A stretch of 64,000 bases of DNA from Paenibacillus_D tarimensis_A (GCA_041281825.1 CP166298.1:1302001-1366000), one strand, 5' to 3'; numbered from the stretch's first letter, positions 55,147-64,000 are shown. The notes: generated from the sequence alone by a model not told the origin. A program made the numbers and translations.

Positions 55147-56042
55147 AAAGCAGAAGCTTTAATTTGACATATGCACGCAGAAAGGAAATATCGGGATTTC
55201 TCTTCGTGTTACCATTTGTGATTGGCTTTCTGCTTTTCTTTGCTAAACCGCTGTTTCAATCTATCCTATACGCATTTAGTACTTTGAAGTTTGAAGAAGA
55301 AGGCTTGGTTGTATATTATACCGGTTTGAAAAACTTTAGGGAAGCTTTATTTAGCGACCCTCAGTATATAAGAACGATCGTTGGATCCATTCGGACAATG
55401 CTTTACCAGGTTCCGATGATCATCATATTAAGCCTCTTTATTGCAATTATTCTCAATCAGAATTTTAGGGGAAGAGTTATTGCAAGAGCCATATTTTTTC
55501 TGCCCGTGATTATTATGAGCGGAGTTATTATCAACATTATCAATGGTGAATACTTGGCGGAAATGAATATGTCCAGAGAAAGAACAGAAGGATTGTTTGC
55601 CAATCTTGGTATGGTAGACCTCTTAATCAATATGGGAGTTTCCGAAAAAATCAGTAATGTAATCGTACCTTTTGTCAATAACATTTTTAATCTTACCTGG
55701 AGTTCAGGTGTTCAAATTTTGTTATTTTTGGCAGGTTTGCAGACCATACCTGCTGCACTTTATGAATGTTCGATTGTAGAAGGCGCAACGGCATGGGAGA
55801 GGTTCTGGAAAATAACGTTTCCGTTGTTATCGCCAATTATTTTGATGAATATCATCTATACCATTGTTGATAATTTTACGAGTAACGCTAATCCGGTAAT
55901 CCAGATGATTTCGGATCAAGTAAGCCAGATGAAGATTGAGTACAGCGCCGGACTATCATGGATGTATCTTCTTCTCGTTTTAGTGATTGTGGGCGTTATA
56001 TACCTGGTCACTAATAAACATATCGTTTACGTTGAAAACTAG
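55143..56042 (+). CDS. sugar ABC transporter permease (second pair, MalF-like)
   Basis: The 299-residue protein has six predicted membrane segments, beginning FLFVLPFVIGFLLFFAKPLF. The EAA loop near residue 206 reads YECSIVEGATAWERFWKITF, a variant in which the usual AA and D are replaced. The TTG start at 55143 overlaps the previous TGA and follows GGGAGTGG. With the 56054 product it makes the second permease pair of the cluster, likely served by the 57228 lipoprotein. Confidence 0.9.
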   Translation: MKSRSFNLTYARRKEISGFLFVLPFVIGFLLFFAKPLFQSILYAFSTLKFEEEGLVVYYTGLKNFREALFSDPQYIRTIVGSIRTMLYQVPMIIILSLFIAIILNQNFRGRVIARAIFFLPVIIMSGVIINIINGEYLAEMNMSRERTEGLFANLGMVDLLINMGVSEKISNVIVPFVNNIFNLTWSSGVQILLFLAGLQTIPAALYECSIVEGATAWERFWKITFPLLSPIILMNIIYTIVDNFTSNANPVIQMISDQVSQMKIEYSAGLSWMYLLLVLVIVGVIYLVTNKHIVYVEN

Positions 56043-56053
56043 GAGGGATCAAG

Positions 56054-57073
56054 TTGAAACGAATATTGAAAATGTATTCCTTCAAGTTGCTGCGGGGCTC
56101 GAACAAAGGCAAACATATTCCGATCAATAAGGGGAAAATTACAAATAAGACTTTAATAGCTATATGGAAGATTTACAGGGTACTTCTGCTCTTCGGATTA
56201 AGCGTTATCATCCTGTACCCGCTGATGAATTCAATCAGTGTAGCCTTGAGGCCTGCACAGGATCTATATGATCCCTTGGTAATTTATGTACCTAGATCAT
56301 TTACGCTGGATAATTTAATTGAGACTATGAAATACCTGGACTATGGCAAAGCTCTGTTGAATTCAGTGCAGCTGAATCTGGTTACGACAATCATTCAATT
56401 AATGATGTGTTCGCTGATCGGATACGGTTTGGCCCGGTATGACTTCAGGGGAAAAGGTTTGGTATTTTCCCTTGTCATACTCACCATCATAGTACCCCCG
56501 CAAACGATCATTATCCCTAATTATATCAATTTCAGATACTTCGATATATTTGGTATCGGTAAACTGGTGGGGTTCTTTACGGGTCGTGATGTCAGCTTTA
56601 ATTTAATTAACAGTAACTGGTCATTTTACTTGCCCAGCATGTTTGGAATGGGGATTCGTTCGGGATTGTTTATCTTTATGTTTCGTCAGTTTTTCAGAGG
56701 AATGCCTAAAGACCTGGAAGAAGCGGCCTACATTGATGGTTGCAGCCAATTAAAAACATATATCAGAGTGATGATCCCCAATGCCGGTCCTGTTTTTCTT
56801 TCAAGTTTCCTATTTTCTATCGTCTGGTATTGGAATGACTTTATATACACCTCTACTTATTTATCAAACGTAAAAACAGTTATGTATCAGCTATATTTAC
56901 TCACACAATCTATTGAAGGTATCCTTCAGTACGACAAACAGGTGAACCCTTATGAGGGAGTATTGATATTGCAATCCGGGGTTATTTTAGGCATTCTGCC
57001 TTTACTTATTATTTATGTGTCTTTGCAAAAATACTTTACGGAAAGTATTGAGAGGTCCGGAATTGTTGGCTAG
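56054..57073 (+). CDS. sugar ABC transporter permease (second pair, MalG-like)
   Basis: The 339-residue protein carries about 40 basic N-terminal residues before six membrane segments, and the EAA loop LEEAAYIDGCSQLKTYIRVM near residue 221. The segment FFTGRDVSFNLINSNWSFYL between membrane spans is an insertion compared with shorter family members. AGGAGGG lies 7 nt before the TTG start at 56054. It is 11 bp downstream of its partner. Confidence 0.9.
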   Translation: MKRILKMYSFKLLRGSNKGKHIPINKGKITNKTLIAIWKIYRVLLLFGLSVIILYPLMNSISVALRPAQDLYDPLVIYVPRSFTLDNLIETMKYLDYGKALLNSVQLNLVTTIIQLMMCSLIGYGLARYDFRGKGLVFSLVILTIIVPPQTIIIPNYINFRYFDIFGIGKLVGFFTGRDVSFNLINSNWSFYLPSMFGMGIRSGLFIFMFRQFFRGMPKDLEEAAYIDGCSQLKTYIRVMIPNAGPVFLSSFLFSIVWYWNDFIYTSTYLSNVKTVMYQLYLLTQSIEGILQYDKQVNPYEGVLILQSGVILGILPLLIIYVSLQKYFTESIERSGIVG

Positions 57074-57075
57074 TT

Positions 57076-57123
57076 GGCGCTTGCGCCTTTATAGATAGGC
57101 AAAAGCCGATAAGCAAACGGCTT
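57076..57123 (+). terminator. weak hairpins between permease and binding-protein genes
   Basis: GGCGC/GCGCC at 57076-57087 is followed by TTTAT, and AAGCCG/CGGCTT pair at 57103-57123. They could lower readthrough or protect the downstream mRNA. A Shine-Dalgarno-like GGGGGGGTGA at 57131 precedes a four-codon frame, MKNM, at 57144. Confidence 0.4.
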
Positions 57124-57227
57124 CACATGAGGGGGGGTGAGATATGAAAAATATGTAGCCAGCTTTTGCACCGCATCGTTTATTATCCAGAAATAAATCA
57201 GAGGAAATCATTGAAGGGATGGTTAAA

Positions 57228-58703
57228 ATGAAAAGATCGCTTATCGCACTTCTGGCAGTTCTTGTTTTGGCACTAACTGTATTTACAGCATGCAGCAGTT
57301 CATCCGGCAATAATGTCGAAAGCGAAAATTCGACTTCGACGAATAACAGCAGTGATAATACCGCGGAAGGTGTTGCCGATCATACAAATCAGGATAGCAA
57401 CGCAGAGCAAGATAATGTCGAGAATGCCGAAGCTGTTATTACCGAGGAAATGATGCCGCAGATTACGTTGGAAAACAAGAAAGTAAAGATGTATTTCTGG
57501 GGAGATACATTTGGCGCGCAAGAAGATCCCGAAAAACCATGGATAAAAAACAGGTTTAAAGATGTATACGGCGGGGAATTGGAAATCGTGAAATCTAAAG
57601 GCGACTATTATGATGGACTGTACGCTTTAATTGCTGCCGGCGATGCTCCGGACTTGATACTTGCTCACAGTGGTTCTTTCCCATCTTTTATCATGCGCGA
57701 TATTGTTCAGCCCTGGGATCCGTATATTCAATACGATAATCCGATTTGGGACGAATCAAGGGAAAGCAACGATTTTATGAGATGGGATAATGATCTCTAC
57801 AATTTGACAGCAAAATTTCATAACCTTGGAGTCATGTTCTATAATAAACGAATGATTGAGGAAGCGGGACTTGAAGATCCTATGAGCTTGCAGGCAAAGG
57901 GAGAATGGACCTGGGATGCTTTAAAGGAGTATGCAGTTACATTGACCCAAGATCATGATAGAGACGGCGTAACTGATGTTTATGGAATAGGTGCAACCGG
58001 AGATTTTATGGCTGCAACGGTTATATCTACCGGTGAAGACTTCATCAATTACGAAAATGACAAATTTGTCAATAACCTTAAAAGTCCTGCGATTAAAGAT
58101 GCAATGGATTTCCTTTACAGCCTTGGTGAGAAGGGCGCCAACGTTGTTAGTTTAGCAGATGTACAAGATGGTTTCCCTGCCGGTAAAATTGCAATGACTT
58201 ATACGAATGATTGGAGGGGCTGGACACACTTTAAGGATATGTGGGAAACGGATGGACTGGGAGTCGTTCCTTATCCCAAGTATCCAAAGGCAGACAAACA
58301 GTATCAGGCAGCCCTAGCCGACCACTATTGGGTTTTAAAAAATGCCAAAAATCCAGAGGGCGCGGGCGCTTTTATGGCCGCCAAGTTTTATGATGATAAA
58401 CTGAATGTACCTTCCGACAGGCCGAAAGATCCAAAAGAAGCTGCAGTTAAAGATTTAATGGAGTGGGGAGTCGGAACCAGAGAAGCGGCGGAAGCGATCT
58501 ATTCCATTCCACAAGAACTGCCTTCAAAACTGATTACAAGTTGGTTTATAGGTATTAAATTCAATGAAGAAGGCGAGACGCCTAAATATTGGACTACACC
58601 ATGGTCAACCCTTGCGGATGAGATCTATCAACCTACAGAAGAGAAAATCAAGGCGGCCACTACACCTTTTTCGCCGGATGAAGCTTTGAAAAGCAAGGAC
58701 TAA
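57228..58703 (+). CDS. sugar ABC transporter solute-binding lipoprotein
   Basis: The 491-residue product starts with a lipoprotein signal ending FTACSS, then a Ser/Asn/acidic linker and a family 1-type binding domain (KVKMYFWGDTFGAQEDPEKP, LYALIAAGDAPDLILAHSGS). A Ca-binding-like DHDRDGVTDVYGIG segment is present. ATG 57228 is preferred, since GAAGGG lies 9 nt upstream; ATG 57219 is too close to it. It follows the second permease pair by 154 bp and probably supplies it. Confidence 0.92.
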   Translation: MKRSLIALLAVLVLALTVFTACSSSSGNNVESENSTSTNNSSDNTAEGVADHTNQDSNAEQDNVENAEAVITEEMMPQITLENKKVKMYFWGDTFGAQEDPEKPWIKNRFKDVYGGELEIVKSKGDYYDGLYALIAAGDAPDLILAHSGSFPSFIMRDIVQPWDPYIQYDNPIWDESRESNDFMRWDNDLYNLTAKFHNLGVMFYNKRMIEEAGLEDPMSLQAKGEWTWDALKEYAVTLTQDHDRDGVTDVYGIGATGDFMAATVISTGEDFINYENDKFVNNLKSPAIKDAMDFLYSLGEKGANVVSLADVQDGFPAGKIAMTYTNDWRGWTHFKDMWETDGLGVVPYPKYPKADKQYQAALADHYWVLKNAKNPEGAGAFMAAKFYDDKLNVPSDRPKDPKEAAVKDLMEWGVGTREAAEAIYSIPQELPSKLITSWFIGIKFNEEGETPKYWTTPWSTLADEIYQPTEEKIKAATTPFSPDEALKSKD

Positions 58704-58722
58704 TTATTCTATAATTCGTACA

Positions 58723-58758
58723 TTCAGCTGGACGATGTGATTCGATCGCCCAGCTGAA
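58723..58758 (+). terminator. perfect hairpin between binding-protein and 58812 genes
   Basis: TTCAGCTGG at 58723-58731 pairs with CCAGCTGAA at 58750-58758, with CGAT/ATCG inside. No T-run follows directly (T8 occurs about 15 nt later), so termination may be partial and 58812 may be read through from the transport operon. Confidence 0.55.
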
Positions 58759-58811
58759 ATATGTTATCAGCTTTTTTTTCTAGGGCCAAAGGGGTAGGGA
58801 GGGATTTTAAC

Positions 58812-61679
58812 ATGAATATAAAAGTATATTCACATCTTTTGAATCCTGAAGAATATCTTCAATACGAGAGGCATCCCGTAAAACCGCCAAGCTGGGAATT
58901 ATTTGAACATCGTACACGCTTTGTTGCACTGCGCGGTTTTCAAATGGAAGAAGGAAAGATCGTCGGCTATCGCAAGTCATTAGAAAAATATGTTGACAAC
59001 AATGGTCTATGCGATGCCATTTGGCCGTCGTATCCTTTCTTGTTTGCAGAGAATGTAAATGAAGTGGTTGACGAGCTCCGGAAAAGAGAACTATTTCTTT
59101 TTGATATCTGGGGGTATGTTCCGGGATCCGGGGAAGGGGGATACTGGAAGCAATTTAAACCAAATAAGAATGTATTCGAATTATTTGAAGATAAATTAGG
59201 TGAACGATGGCTTGGAATGGATGTAGGAGAACAGGACGGAAGATATGTTCTTGCCTATGTTTCGCAGATGGTCCATCCTTCCGCAAGCCGTATGGAACAA
59301 TATCTGAATTTTCAGAAACATATACAAAAAATATGCGATCAACTGGGGAATAAAATGGTAACACTGCTTGCCATTACTCTGGGACATCATGAATTGAAAG
59401 AGGGCGGTTATACCCTGATTGGAGCAGAAACCGCTCAAATGCACCCGAACGGCCAAGTATTTTATGCCTATCTGCGAGGAGCCGGAAAGCAATATGGCGT
59501 ACCATGGTTCGGTAATGCGTCCGTTTATAACCGGTGGGGATGTAAGACTTATGGTATGAGAGCCAATGATGAGGCCAATGCCGACGATCACGGCCCGACG
59601 AAAGGGACAAGCTTGAGTCTTCTGAAGAGGCTTCTATACAGCCACATACTTTACAACTGTGTTCTGGTCGGGTTTGAGAGCGGTTGGTTCGAAGGGGAAC
59701 GCCTGTCACCCATCGGAGTTATTCAGCAGTCGGCTCGCAGGTGGATCCATGAGCATGGTCAGCCCGGTGTAATGCTCACGCAAGTGGCAATAATGAATGA
59801 TTTTTATTCCGGATGGACCTTCCCGAACTACAATTTTCAGCTTTACCGAATATGGGGCAACAGGCCCTATGAAGCACACGATTATGTTACCGATCATATC
59901 CTGGACATGTTCTATCCCGGATATCAGAATTCATCCTTCTTTCATGACGAGACAGGATTTATTGCTCCAACCCCTTACGGTGATGTGGTAGATTGCCTGT
60001 TAAGCGATGCGGAGCAGCGGCTGATCGACCGATATCCTGTACTCATCGTTGCCGGAGGATTGTCCCAAGATGCAGAAGTTTCAGATAAACTAGAACATTA
60101 TATCCGACAAGGCGGACACTTGGTGCTTTTTGCGGAAACCCTGAAGAAATTCCCGGATGGATTTGCCGGGGTTAGCGTTGGAGCAGCAAAAAGCAGCTAT
60201 GAAGCCGGCGCAAACGTGCAGGTTTTTGATGAACATATGACAGAAGACTACGCTTTTGAATTGTATTCTTTGCGTCTGCCGGGCGGTGCGGACATCATTT
60301 CCAGATGCGGAGATATGCCGGCTGTTTGCAGGTTTGCCTGCGGCAAGGGAACCGTAACATTATTCGCAAGCCCTAATGGGATCAGCCGGGAAGATGTAGT
60401 GGAGTCCCCCATACGGTGTGAGATTGACCGTCCTCTTCCCAAACCGTATCCGCTTCTCAAGCATGTGAGAGTTGTTCTGGACCAAATCTTTAAATCACAG
60501 CTACTATTTGAGGTTGGAGAAGATGTAAGCCTTATCGTTTGCCGTAAGGGCAAAGGACAATATACCCTTGGAATATGCAATAATACTTGGGAAGAAAGAC
60601 CCTATAAGATCGTTTCCCATATAGGTGAAATCAAATCGTTACGGGAGCTGGCAATCGACCGGTCGGACAAAGAATGCGAGGGTTACATGCCCGAGGGATT
60701 TGAGAATAAAGATACGGGCTCCAGTAACGACGAGAAAATTGCCGGAGGGGACGTGCGAATATTTGCCGTTGAAGTGGCAGAGGAGGGCGTTGAGGAAATT
60801 CCTCATATTATACCTGTTGCCAAACAGAAGAAATGTGCGATGACTCTTTGCGATACCTATTCCATCAAGAAAGAAATCCTTACAAGACCGACTTTCTTTG
60901 ACCATTTTGACAGCATGGTTGTTGATTGGCAATATCTCCATAGAAGCGAAAGCCGTTGGCTTGCATCAGAAGGACAATGGATTGGCCGGCAAGGGTTAAA
61001 CATAATCGTCGATCTGTCTTCAGGCATCAATCTTTACCCGGATTTACGGCTAGTAAACAATGATGACGAGGAATACGGAAAAAGTATGGCGGTCATTGAG
61101 GACGTAATAGCTAAAATGCCGTTAATAGGGGCGAAAGATTTAATCGTATGTCTGCATCGGGCTCCAGAGAATAATTTTACATTGAAGCAAACCAGGGAAT
61201 CTTTCATTGCCACGCTCCAACGGTTATGTGAAATAGCAGGGAAAGAGGGAATTGCTCTACACCTTAGGACCCAATGTACAGATCCGAACGCAGTAAATCT
61301 GAATCCGGAAAATGGCACGTCCAATTTTCATGATATGACGCCCGATGCCCTTTGTCATTTCATTCAATGCGTGGCAAAACCTAATCTTAAATTGGCGGCA
61401 AGTACCTCTCTTGCCCTGGCGGCCCGCAGGCCTGCCACAGAAGTTTTGAAAAGCGTTAAAGAGCATGTCGGGATGTGGCTGGTTGCCACACCTGAATGGG
61501 ATATCGCCGGACGGCTTTGGAGTATTCATTCACCCCTTGCAACCTATAAAAAACAACAGGAGCTCGCGGATATTTTCAATGAAGTGCGCAATGAACCGGT
61601 CGTGTTGGATGTCCAATATGATCGTTGGGACCAGGTATATAGAGATGTAAAACTGCTAAAAAAGTATCGCGGCCTTTAA
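58812..61679 (+). CDS. unrecognised large cytoplasmic protein, putative glycan-processing enzyme
   Basis: The 955-residue product has no signal peptide. I do not recognise the family. Residues 1 to about 400 look like a TIM barrel with conserved-looking acidic and aromatic segments (DIWGYVPGSGEGGYWKQF, YTLIGAETAQMHPNGQVF, LVGFESGWFEGERLSPIG). Residues about 400-530 resemble a glutamine-amidotransferase-like fold (PVLIVAGGLSQDAEV, YIRQGGHLVLFAETL), as found after the barrel in GH42-type enzymes. After a beta segment, residues about 690-955 resemble a sugar isomerase/AP-endonuclease-type barrel (GLNIIVDLSSGINLYPDLRL, AKDLIVCLHRAPENN). Such a two-barrel fusion would be unusual. ATG 58812 follows AGGGAGGG. 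It lies downstream of the transport cluster and converges with araC. Catalytic residues were not assigned. Confidence 0.6.
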   Translation: MNIKVYSHLLNPEEYLQYERHPVKPPSWELFEHRTRFVALRGFQMEEGKIVGYRKSLEKYVDNNGLCDAIWPSYPFLFAENVNEVVDELRKRELFLFDIWGYVPGSGEGGYWKQFKPNKNVFELFEDKLGERWLGMDVGEQDGRYVLAYVSQMVHPSASRMEQYLNFQKHIQKICDQLGNKMVTLLAITLGHHELKEGGYTLIGAETAQMHPNGQVFYAYLRGAGKQYGVPWFGNASVYNRWGCKTYGMRANDEANADDHGPTKGTSLSLLKRLLYSHILYNCVLVGFESGWFEGERLSPIGVIQQSARRWIHEHGQPGVMLTQVAIMNDFYSGWTFPNYNFQLYRIWGNRPYEAHDYVTDHILDMFYPGYQNSSFFHDETGFIAPTPYGDVVDCLLSDAEQRLIDRYPVLIVAGGLSQDAEVSDKLEHYIRQGGHLVLFAETLKKFPDGFAGVSVGAAKSSYEAGANVQVFDEHMTEDYAFELYSLRLPGGADIISRCGDMPAVCRFACGKGTVTLFASPNGISREDVVESPIRCEIDRPLPKPYPLLKHVRVVLDQIFKSQLLFEVGEDVSLIVCRKGKGQYTLGICNNTWEERPYKIVSHIGEIKSLRELAIDRSDKECEGYMPEGFENKDTGSSNDEKIAGGDVRIFAVEVAEEGVEEIPHIIPVAKQKKCAMTLCDTYSIKKEILTRPTFFDHFDSMVVDWQYLHRSESRWLASEGQWIGRQGLNIIVDLSSGINLYPDLRLVNNDDEEYGKSMAVIEDVIAKMPLIGAKDLIVCLHRAPENNFTLKQTRESFIATLQRLCEIAGKEGIALHLRTQCTDPNAVNLNPENGTSNFHDMTPDALCHFIQCVAKPNLKLAASTSLALAARRPATEVLKSVKEHVGMWLVATPEWDIAGRLWSIHSPLATYKKQQELADIFNEVRNEPVVLDVQYDRWDQVYRDVKLLKKYRGL

Positions 61680-61692
61680 GAATTCTCATCAT

Positions 61693-61717
61693 GGGACCGA
61701 AGTTCACTTTCGGTCCC
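61693..61717. terminator. bidirectional terminator hairpin
   Basis: GGGACCGAA at 61693-61701 pairs perfectly with TTCGGTCCC at 61709-61717. It lies between convergent genes and overlaps the last codons of the AraC gene, so the AraC tail (about 14 residues beyond the usual family end) may be a secondary extension. Confidence 0.6.
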
Positions 61718-62597
61718 CTGTCGGTCTTCTGTCATCGGCATTATTTTCATACGAATGATTCTGCCGGAACTCGCTTGGCGTGATGCCTTCCAGCTCCATA
61801 AATACTTTGTTGAAATAACTTGCGCTGGGATAACCCGATGCCATCGCAATTTTATTTACCGGCATAGACGGGCTGCTAAGCAGCATTTGTTTGCTGTTTT
61901 GAATCCTGCATTTTGTAATATAGGCAAGCGGGGTCATCTTCGTTACTTTTTTGAATAGACTGCAAAAATAATTTGGGGACAGTTCCGCTTTATCCGCCCA
62001 CTCTTCCATCACAAAGGGCAGATGCGAGTTTTGCTGCATTTCGGGGAGGAGTCCAAGGATACTGTTGATTTTTTCCTTTCCCTTCCTGCTGGAGAAAGGA
62101 ATGGCATTGCCCGTAAATTCGATAAGCACCGAATAGGTTAAAGTGGAAATTTTGCCCGGACGGGAAATATTATTTCTTTCAATCTCATCCATCAAGTCAA
62201 GAAAGGATTGTTCCAACATCCCGGTCTCTTTCATAAACCAAACCGACGATTCGTAGAAGCCTCTCTCCAGTAAGAACTCCGCCAGCTTCCTTCCGTTAAA
62301 TTGGATCCAATAGATGTCCCAGCTGTCGTCTTCCGAAGTGTAGTAGCGCATTCTCTGATTCGGTAGATGAAGGAAAGCATCCCCTTGTTTTACGGTATAG
62401 ACCGTATCGTGCATCTCGACATATCCCTTGCCTCCTACTACGAAGTGCAAACTGAAATCCCGTACCCCCGTTTCGCGATGGACATTATGATTATTGGGGG
62501 GGATATAGTTGGGGCGAGTAAATCTCCCGGCGGAATGAGGAAAACAGAAAAAGTCGAGCTCTTCGAACGGGGGTAAAAAATAATTGCGGATTTTCAT
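61704..62597 (-). CDS. AraC-family transcriptional regulator (cupin type)
   Basis: The 297-residue product is clearly paralogous to the 19080 regulator over its whole length: RETGVRDFSLHFVVGGKGYV in the cupin half, then MEEWADKAELSPNYFCSLFK and VNKIAMASGYPSASYFNKVF in the two helix-turn-helices. The recognition helices are almost unchanged, so the two may bind similar DNA. The tail after FRQNHS is longer and overlaps a terminator. AGGAGAGG lies just before ATG 62597. It is divergent from the GH2 gene, the usual arrangement of an activator and its target. Confidence 0.93.
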   Translation of the reverse strand: MKIRNYFLPPFEELDFFCFPHSAGRFTRPNYIPPNNHNVHRETGVRDFSLHFVVGGKGYVEMHDTVYTVKQGDAFLHLPNQRMRYYTSEDDSWDIYWIQFNGRKLAEFLLERGFYESSVWFMKETGMLEQSFLDLMDEIERNNISRPGKISTLTYSVLIEFTGNAIPFSSRKGKEKINSILGLLPEMQQNSHLPFVMEEWADKAELSPNYFCSLFKKVTKMTPLAYITKCRIQNSKQMLLSSPSMPVNKIAMASGYPSASYFNKVFMELEGITPSEFRQNHSYENNADDRRPTGDRK

Positions 62598-62633
62598 GGG
62601 GATCCTCTCCTAAATAGTAGTTTAGTTTTATTC

Positions 62634-62661
62634 TTCGTAGTAATTCATTATTTTTAATATA
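62634..62661 (+). promoter_or_regulatory. weak regulon element match in the araC/GH2 divergent region
   Basis: TTCGTAGTAATTCATTAT starts near 62634 and partly matches the element; AATATA lies 20 nt after the C. The 150-bp divergent region 62598-62747 is very AT-rich, so chance matches are likely. Confidence 0.25.
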
Positions 62662-62747
62662 TTATTTATGGTATATAATTTCAACATAAAAATAGTTTTA
62701 TTTTATTTCTCAATCTTTCTAATCATAAATGAGAGTGAGTGACAAGT

Positions 62748-64000
62748 TTGAGACAAAGAAATCCTCGGACACAAATCAATGTAAACAGGGAATGGAGGTT
62801 CATTCGCGAAGACTGGGAAGGATTCAGCCATATCGGCCCGGAACAAACGGACTACGACGATTCCAATTGGAGTCATGTCGGATTGCCCCATTCTTTCAGC
62901 ATCCCTTATTTTATGGAGAATGAGTGGTACGTCGGATTCGGCTGGTACCGGAAACATCTGGATGTTCCTTCGGCATGGATGAATAAAATTGTCCATCTGG
63001 AATTTGACGGCGTATTTCAGGTGGCTGAGGTATATGTAAACGGGAATCTGGCCGGGAGACATGAAGGCGGTTACACCGGGTTCTCTTTTCAGATCACCGA
63101 GTTTCTGCGGACGGGAGACAATGTCATTGCCGTTCGGGTTAATAATGAATGGAACGGGCAACTCGCGCCGCGTTCGGGAGAGCATGTATTCTCCGGAGGC
63201 ATCTATCGGGATGTGAGTTTGATTGTAACGGAGCCGCTTTATATTGCATGGAATGGAACGTTTATTTCCACTTCTCTGCTCTCAGATCAGGAAAATAATG
63301 TGCAAATGCAGATGCGTATGCAAGCGGAAGTGTGTAATCATTCGAGTACGGACAAACTTGCCACGGTTCGCACCATCGTTACCGACAGCCAAGGGCAAGT
63401 GCTGACCGAACTGGAAAGTACGGATATAGTGCCGGCTGGAGGAGTGTTGCAGTTTGATTCCCTGAGCGAACCGATTGGCAATCCCCGGCTTTGGTGCCCG
63501 GAAGATCCGTATCTTTACTGTACTTCAACCGAAGTGATTGCTGATGGAGTCGTATCGGATGTATATGTAGATACGATGGGATTCCGATGGATGGAATGGA
63601 CAGTTGACGAAGGCTTTTATTTGAATGGAAAGCATGTGTACTTAAACGGAGCGAACGTTCATCAGGATCAGGCGGGCTGGGGAGATGCGGTTACTCAAGC
63701 GGCTATTTACCGGGATGTCAAAATGATCAAGGATGGGGGGATGAACTTCATCCGCGGCAGCCACTACCCCCATCATCCCGCTTTCGCCCGCGCTTGCGAT
63801 TATTACGGCATTCTGTTCTGGTCCGAAGCGACCTTCTGGGGAATGGGGGGCGGAGCGGGCGATACCGGGGAGAGAAGAGACTGGCGGGCCAGCGCCTATC
63901 CGGTGTTGGAGGAGGATCAAGGCGGCTTTGAACGAAGCGCCATTCAGCAATTGCGCGAAATGATCCGAATCAATCGCAACCGCCCCAGCATTATCGTCTG
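62748..64000 (+). CDS. GH2 family glycoside hydrolase, N-terminal part (runs off the right edge)
   Basis: About 417 codons are present. They encode the GH2 N-terminal jelly-roll (INVNREWRFIRED, VGLPHSFSIPY, GWYRKHLDVP, HEGGYTGFSFQITEFLR, VFSGGIYRDVSLIV), the Ig-like domain and the first part of the barrel (YLNGANVHQDQAGWGDA, FIRGSHYPHHPAFARACDYY, MIRINRNRPSIIVW). GH2 includes beta-galactosidases, beta-glucuronidases and related enzymes; the catalytic Glu residues lie beyond the window. No signal peptide is seen, so it is cytoplasmic. TTG 62748 with GAGTGAG about 8 nt upstream is the likely start; GTG 62739 is an alternative. It is divergent from the 61704 AraC gene. Confidence 0.88.
   Translation, partial: MRQRNPRTQINVNREWRFIREDWEGFSHIGPEQTDYDDSNWSHVGLPHSFSIPYFMENEWYVGFGWYRKHLDVPSAWMNKIVHLEFDGVFQVAEVYVNGNLAGRHEGGYTGFSFQITEFLRTGDNVIAVRVNNEWNGQLAPRSGEHVFSGGIYRDVSLIVTEPLYIAWNGTFISTSLLSDQENNVQMQMRMQAEVCNHSSTDKLATVRTIVTDSQGQVLTELESTDIVPAGGVLQFDSLSEPIGNPRLWCPEDPYLYCTSTEVIADGVVSDVYVDTMGFRWMEWTVDEGFYLNGKHVYLNGANVHQDQAGWGDAVTQAAIYRDVKMIKDGGMNFIRGSHYPHHPAFARACDYYGILFWSEATFWGMGGGAGDTGERRDWRASAYPVLEEDQGGFERSAIQQLREMIRINRNRPSIIV

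Noticed and set aside
62703..63185. 160-codon minus-strand frame at the right end
   Set aside because: The plus strand encodes a clear GH2 N-terminal region across the same bases; the minus frame is its shadow.

Overview
The window looks like a stretch of a Paenibacillus-type Firmicute chromosome. The reasons are the mid-GC coding style with purine-rich Shine-Dalgarno sites, LplB/YtcP-type sugar permeases without their own ATPase, AraC/cupin regulators, very large secreted enzymes built from F5/8C, FIVAR, He_PIG, LamG and C-terminal FIMAH modules, and a YIP1/DUF5696 permease cluster. The genus call is inference from gene content. No rRNA, tRNA, CRISPR array or transposase was found.

Almost everything serves one theme: degradation and import of a complex heteropolysaccharide that probably carries fucose/galactose-type side groups and uronic acid. 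Left part (0-26 kb): a cytoplasmic GH95-like enzyme (310), an AraC regulator (3057), a 2812-residue secreted multimodular protein (4350), a 2028-residue secreted alginate-lyase-superfamily protein (12909), a second AraC regulator (19080), a secreted alginate-lyase-like protein with ricin and AbfB modules (20643), a cytoplasmic GH28-like beta-helix protein (23109) and a GH29 alpha-L-fucosidase (24716). Middle (26.5-46 kb): an LplB/YtcP/LplA-type importer (26588-30315), a 2327-residue near-copy of the first giant (30729), and a secreted beta-helix giant (39958). Each of the last two is followed by a decaying copy of an araC-fucosidase pair. Right part (46-64 kb): a visibly AT-richer transport cluster with two permease pairs, two binding proteins (one fused to carbohydrate-binding-like domains), an NHL/TPR/YIP1 membrane protein and a DUF5696 protein, then a large unrecognised putative glycan enzyme (58812), a third intact AraC regulator (61704) and a GH2 enzyme that runs off the right edge (62748).

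The working model, which is inference, is that the secreted giants cut the polymer outside the cell, the three permease pairs import oligosaccharides using an ATPase encoded elsewhere, and GH95, GH29, GH28-like, GH2 and the 58812 product finish the job inside. A shared upstream element, CGTAATWTTGTTATA-like and set exactly 20 nt before a -10-like hexamer at six to seven promoters, ties many of these units into one regulon and is the best candidate for a new regulatory signal. Other highlights are a giant-gene duplication whose only strongly diverged internal part is one F5/8C domain, and a tandem segmental duplication in which both copies of an araC-fucosidase pair are decaying independently.
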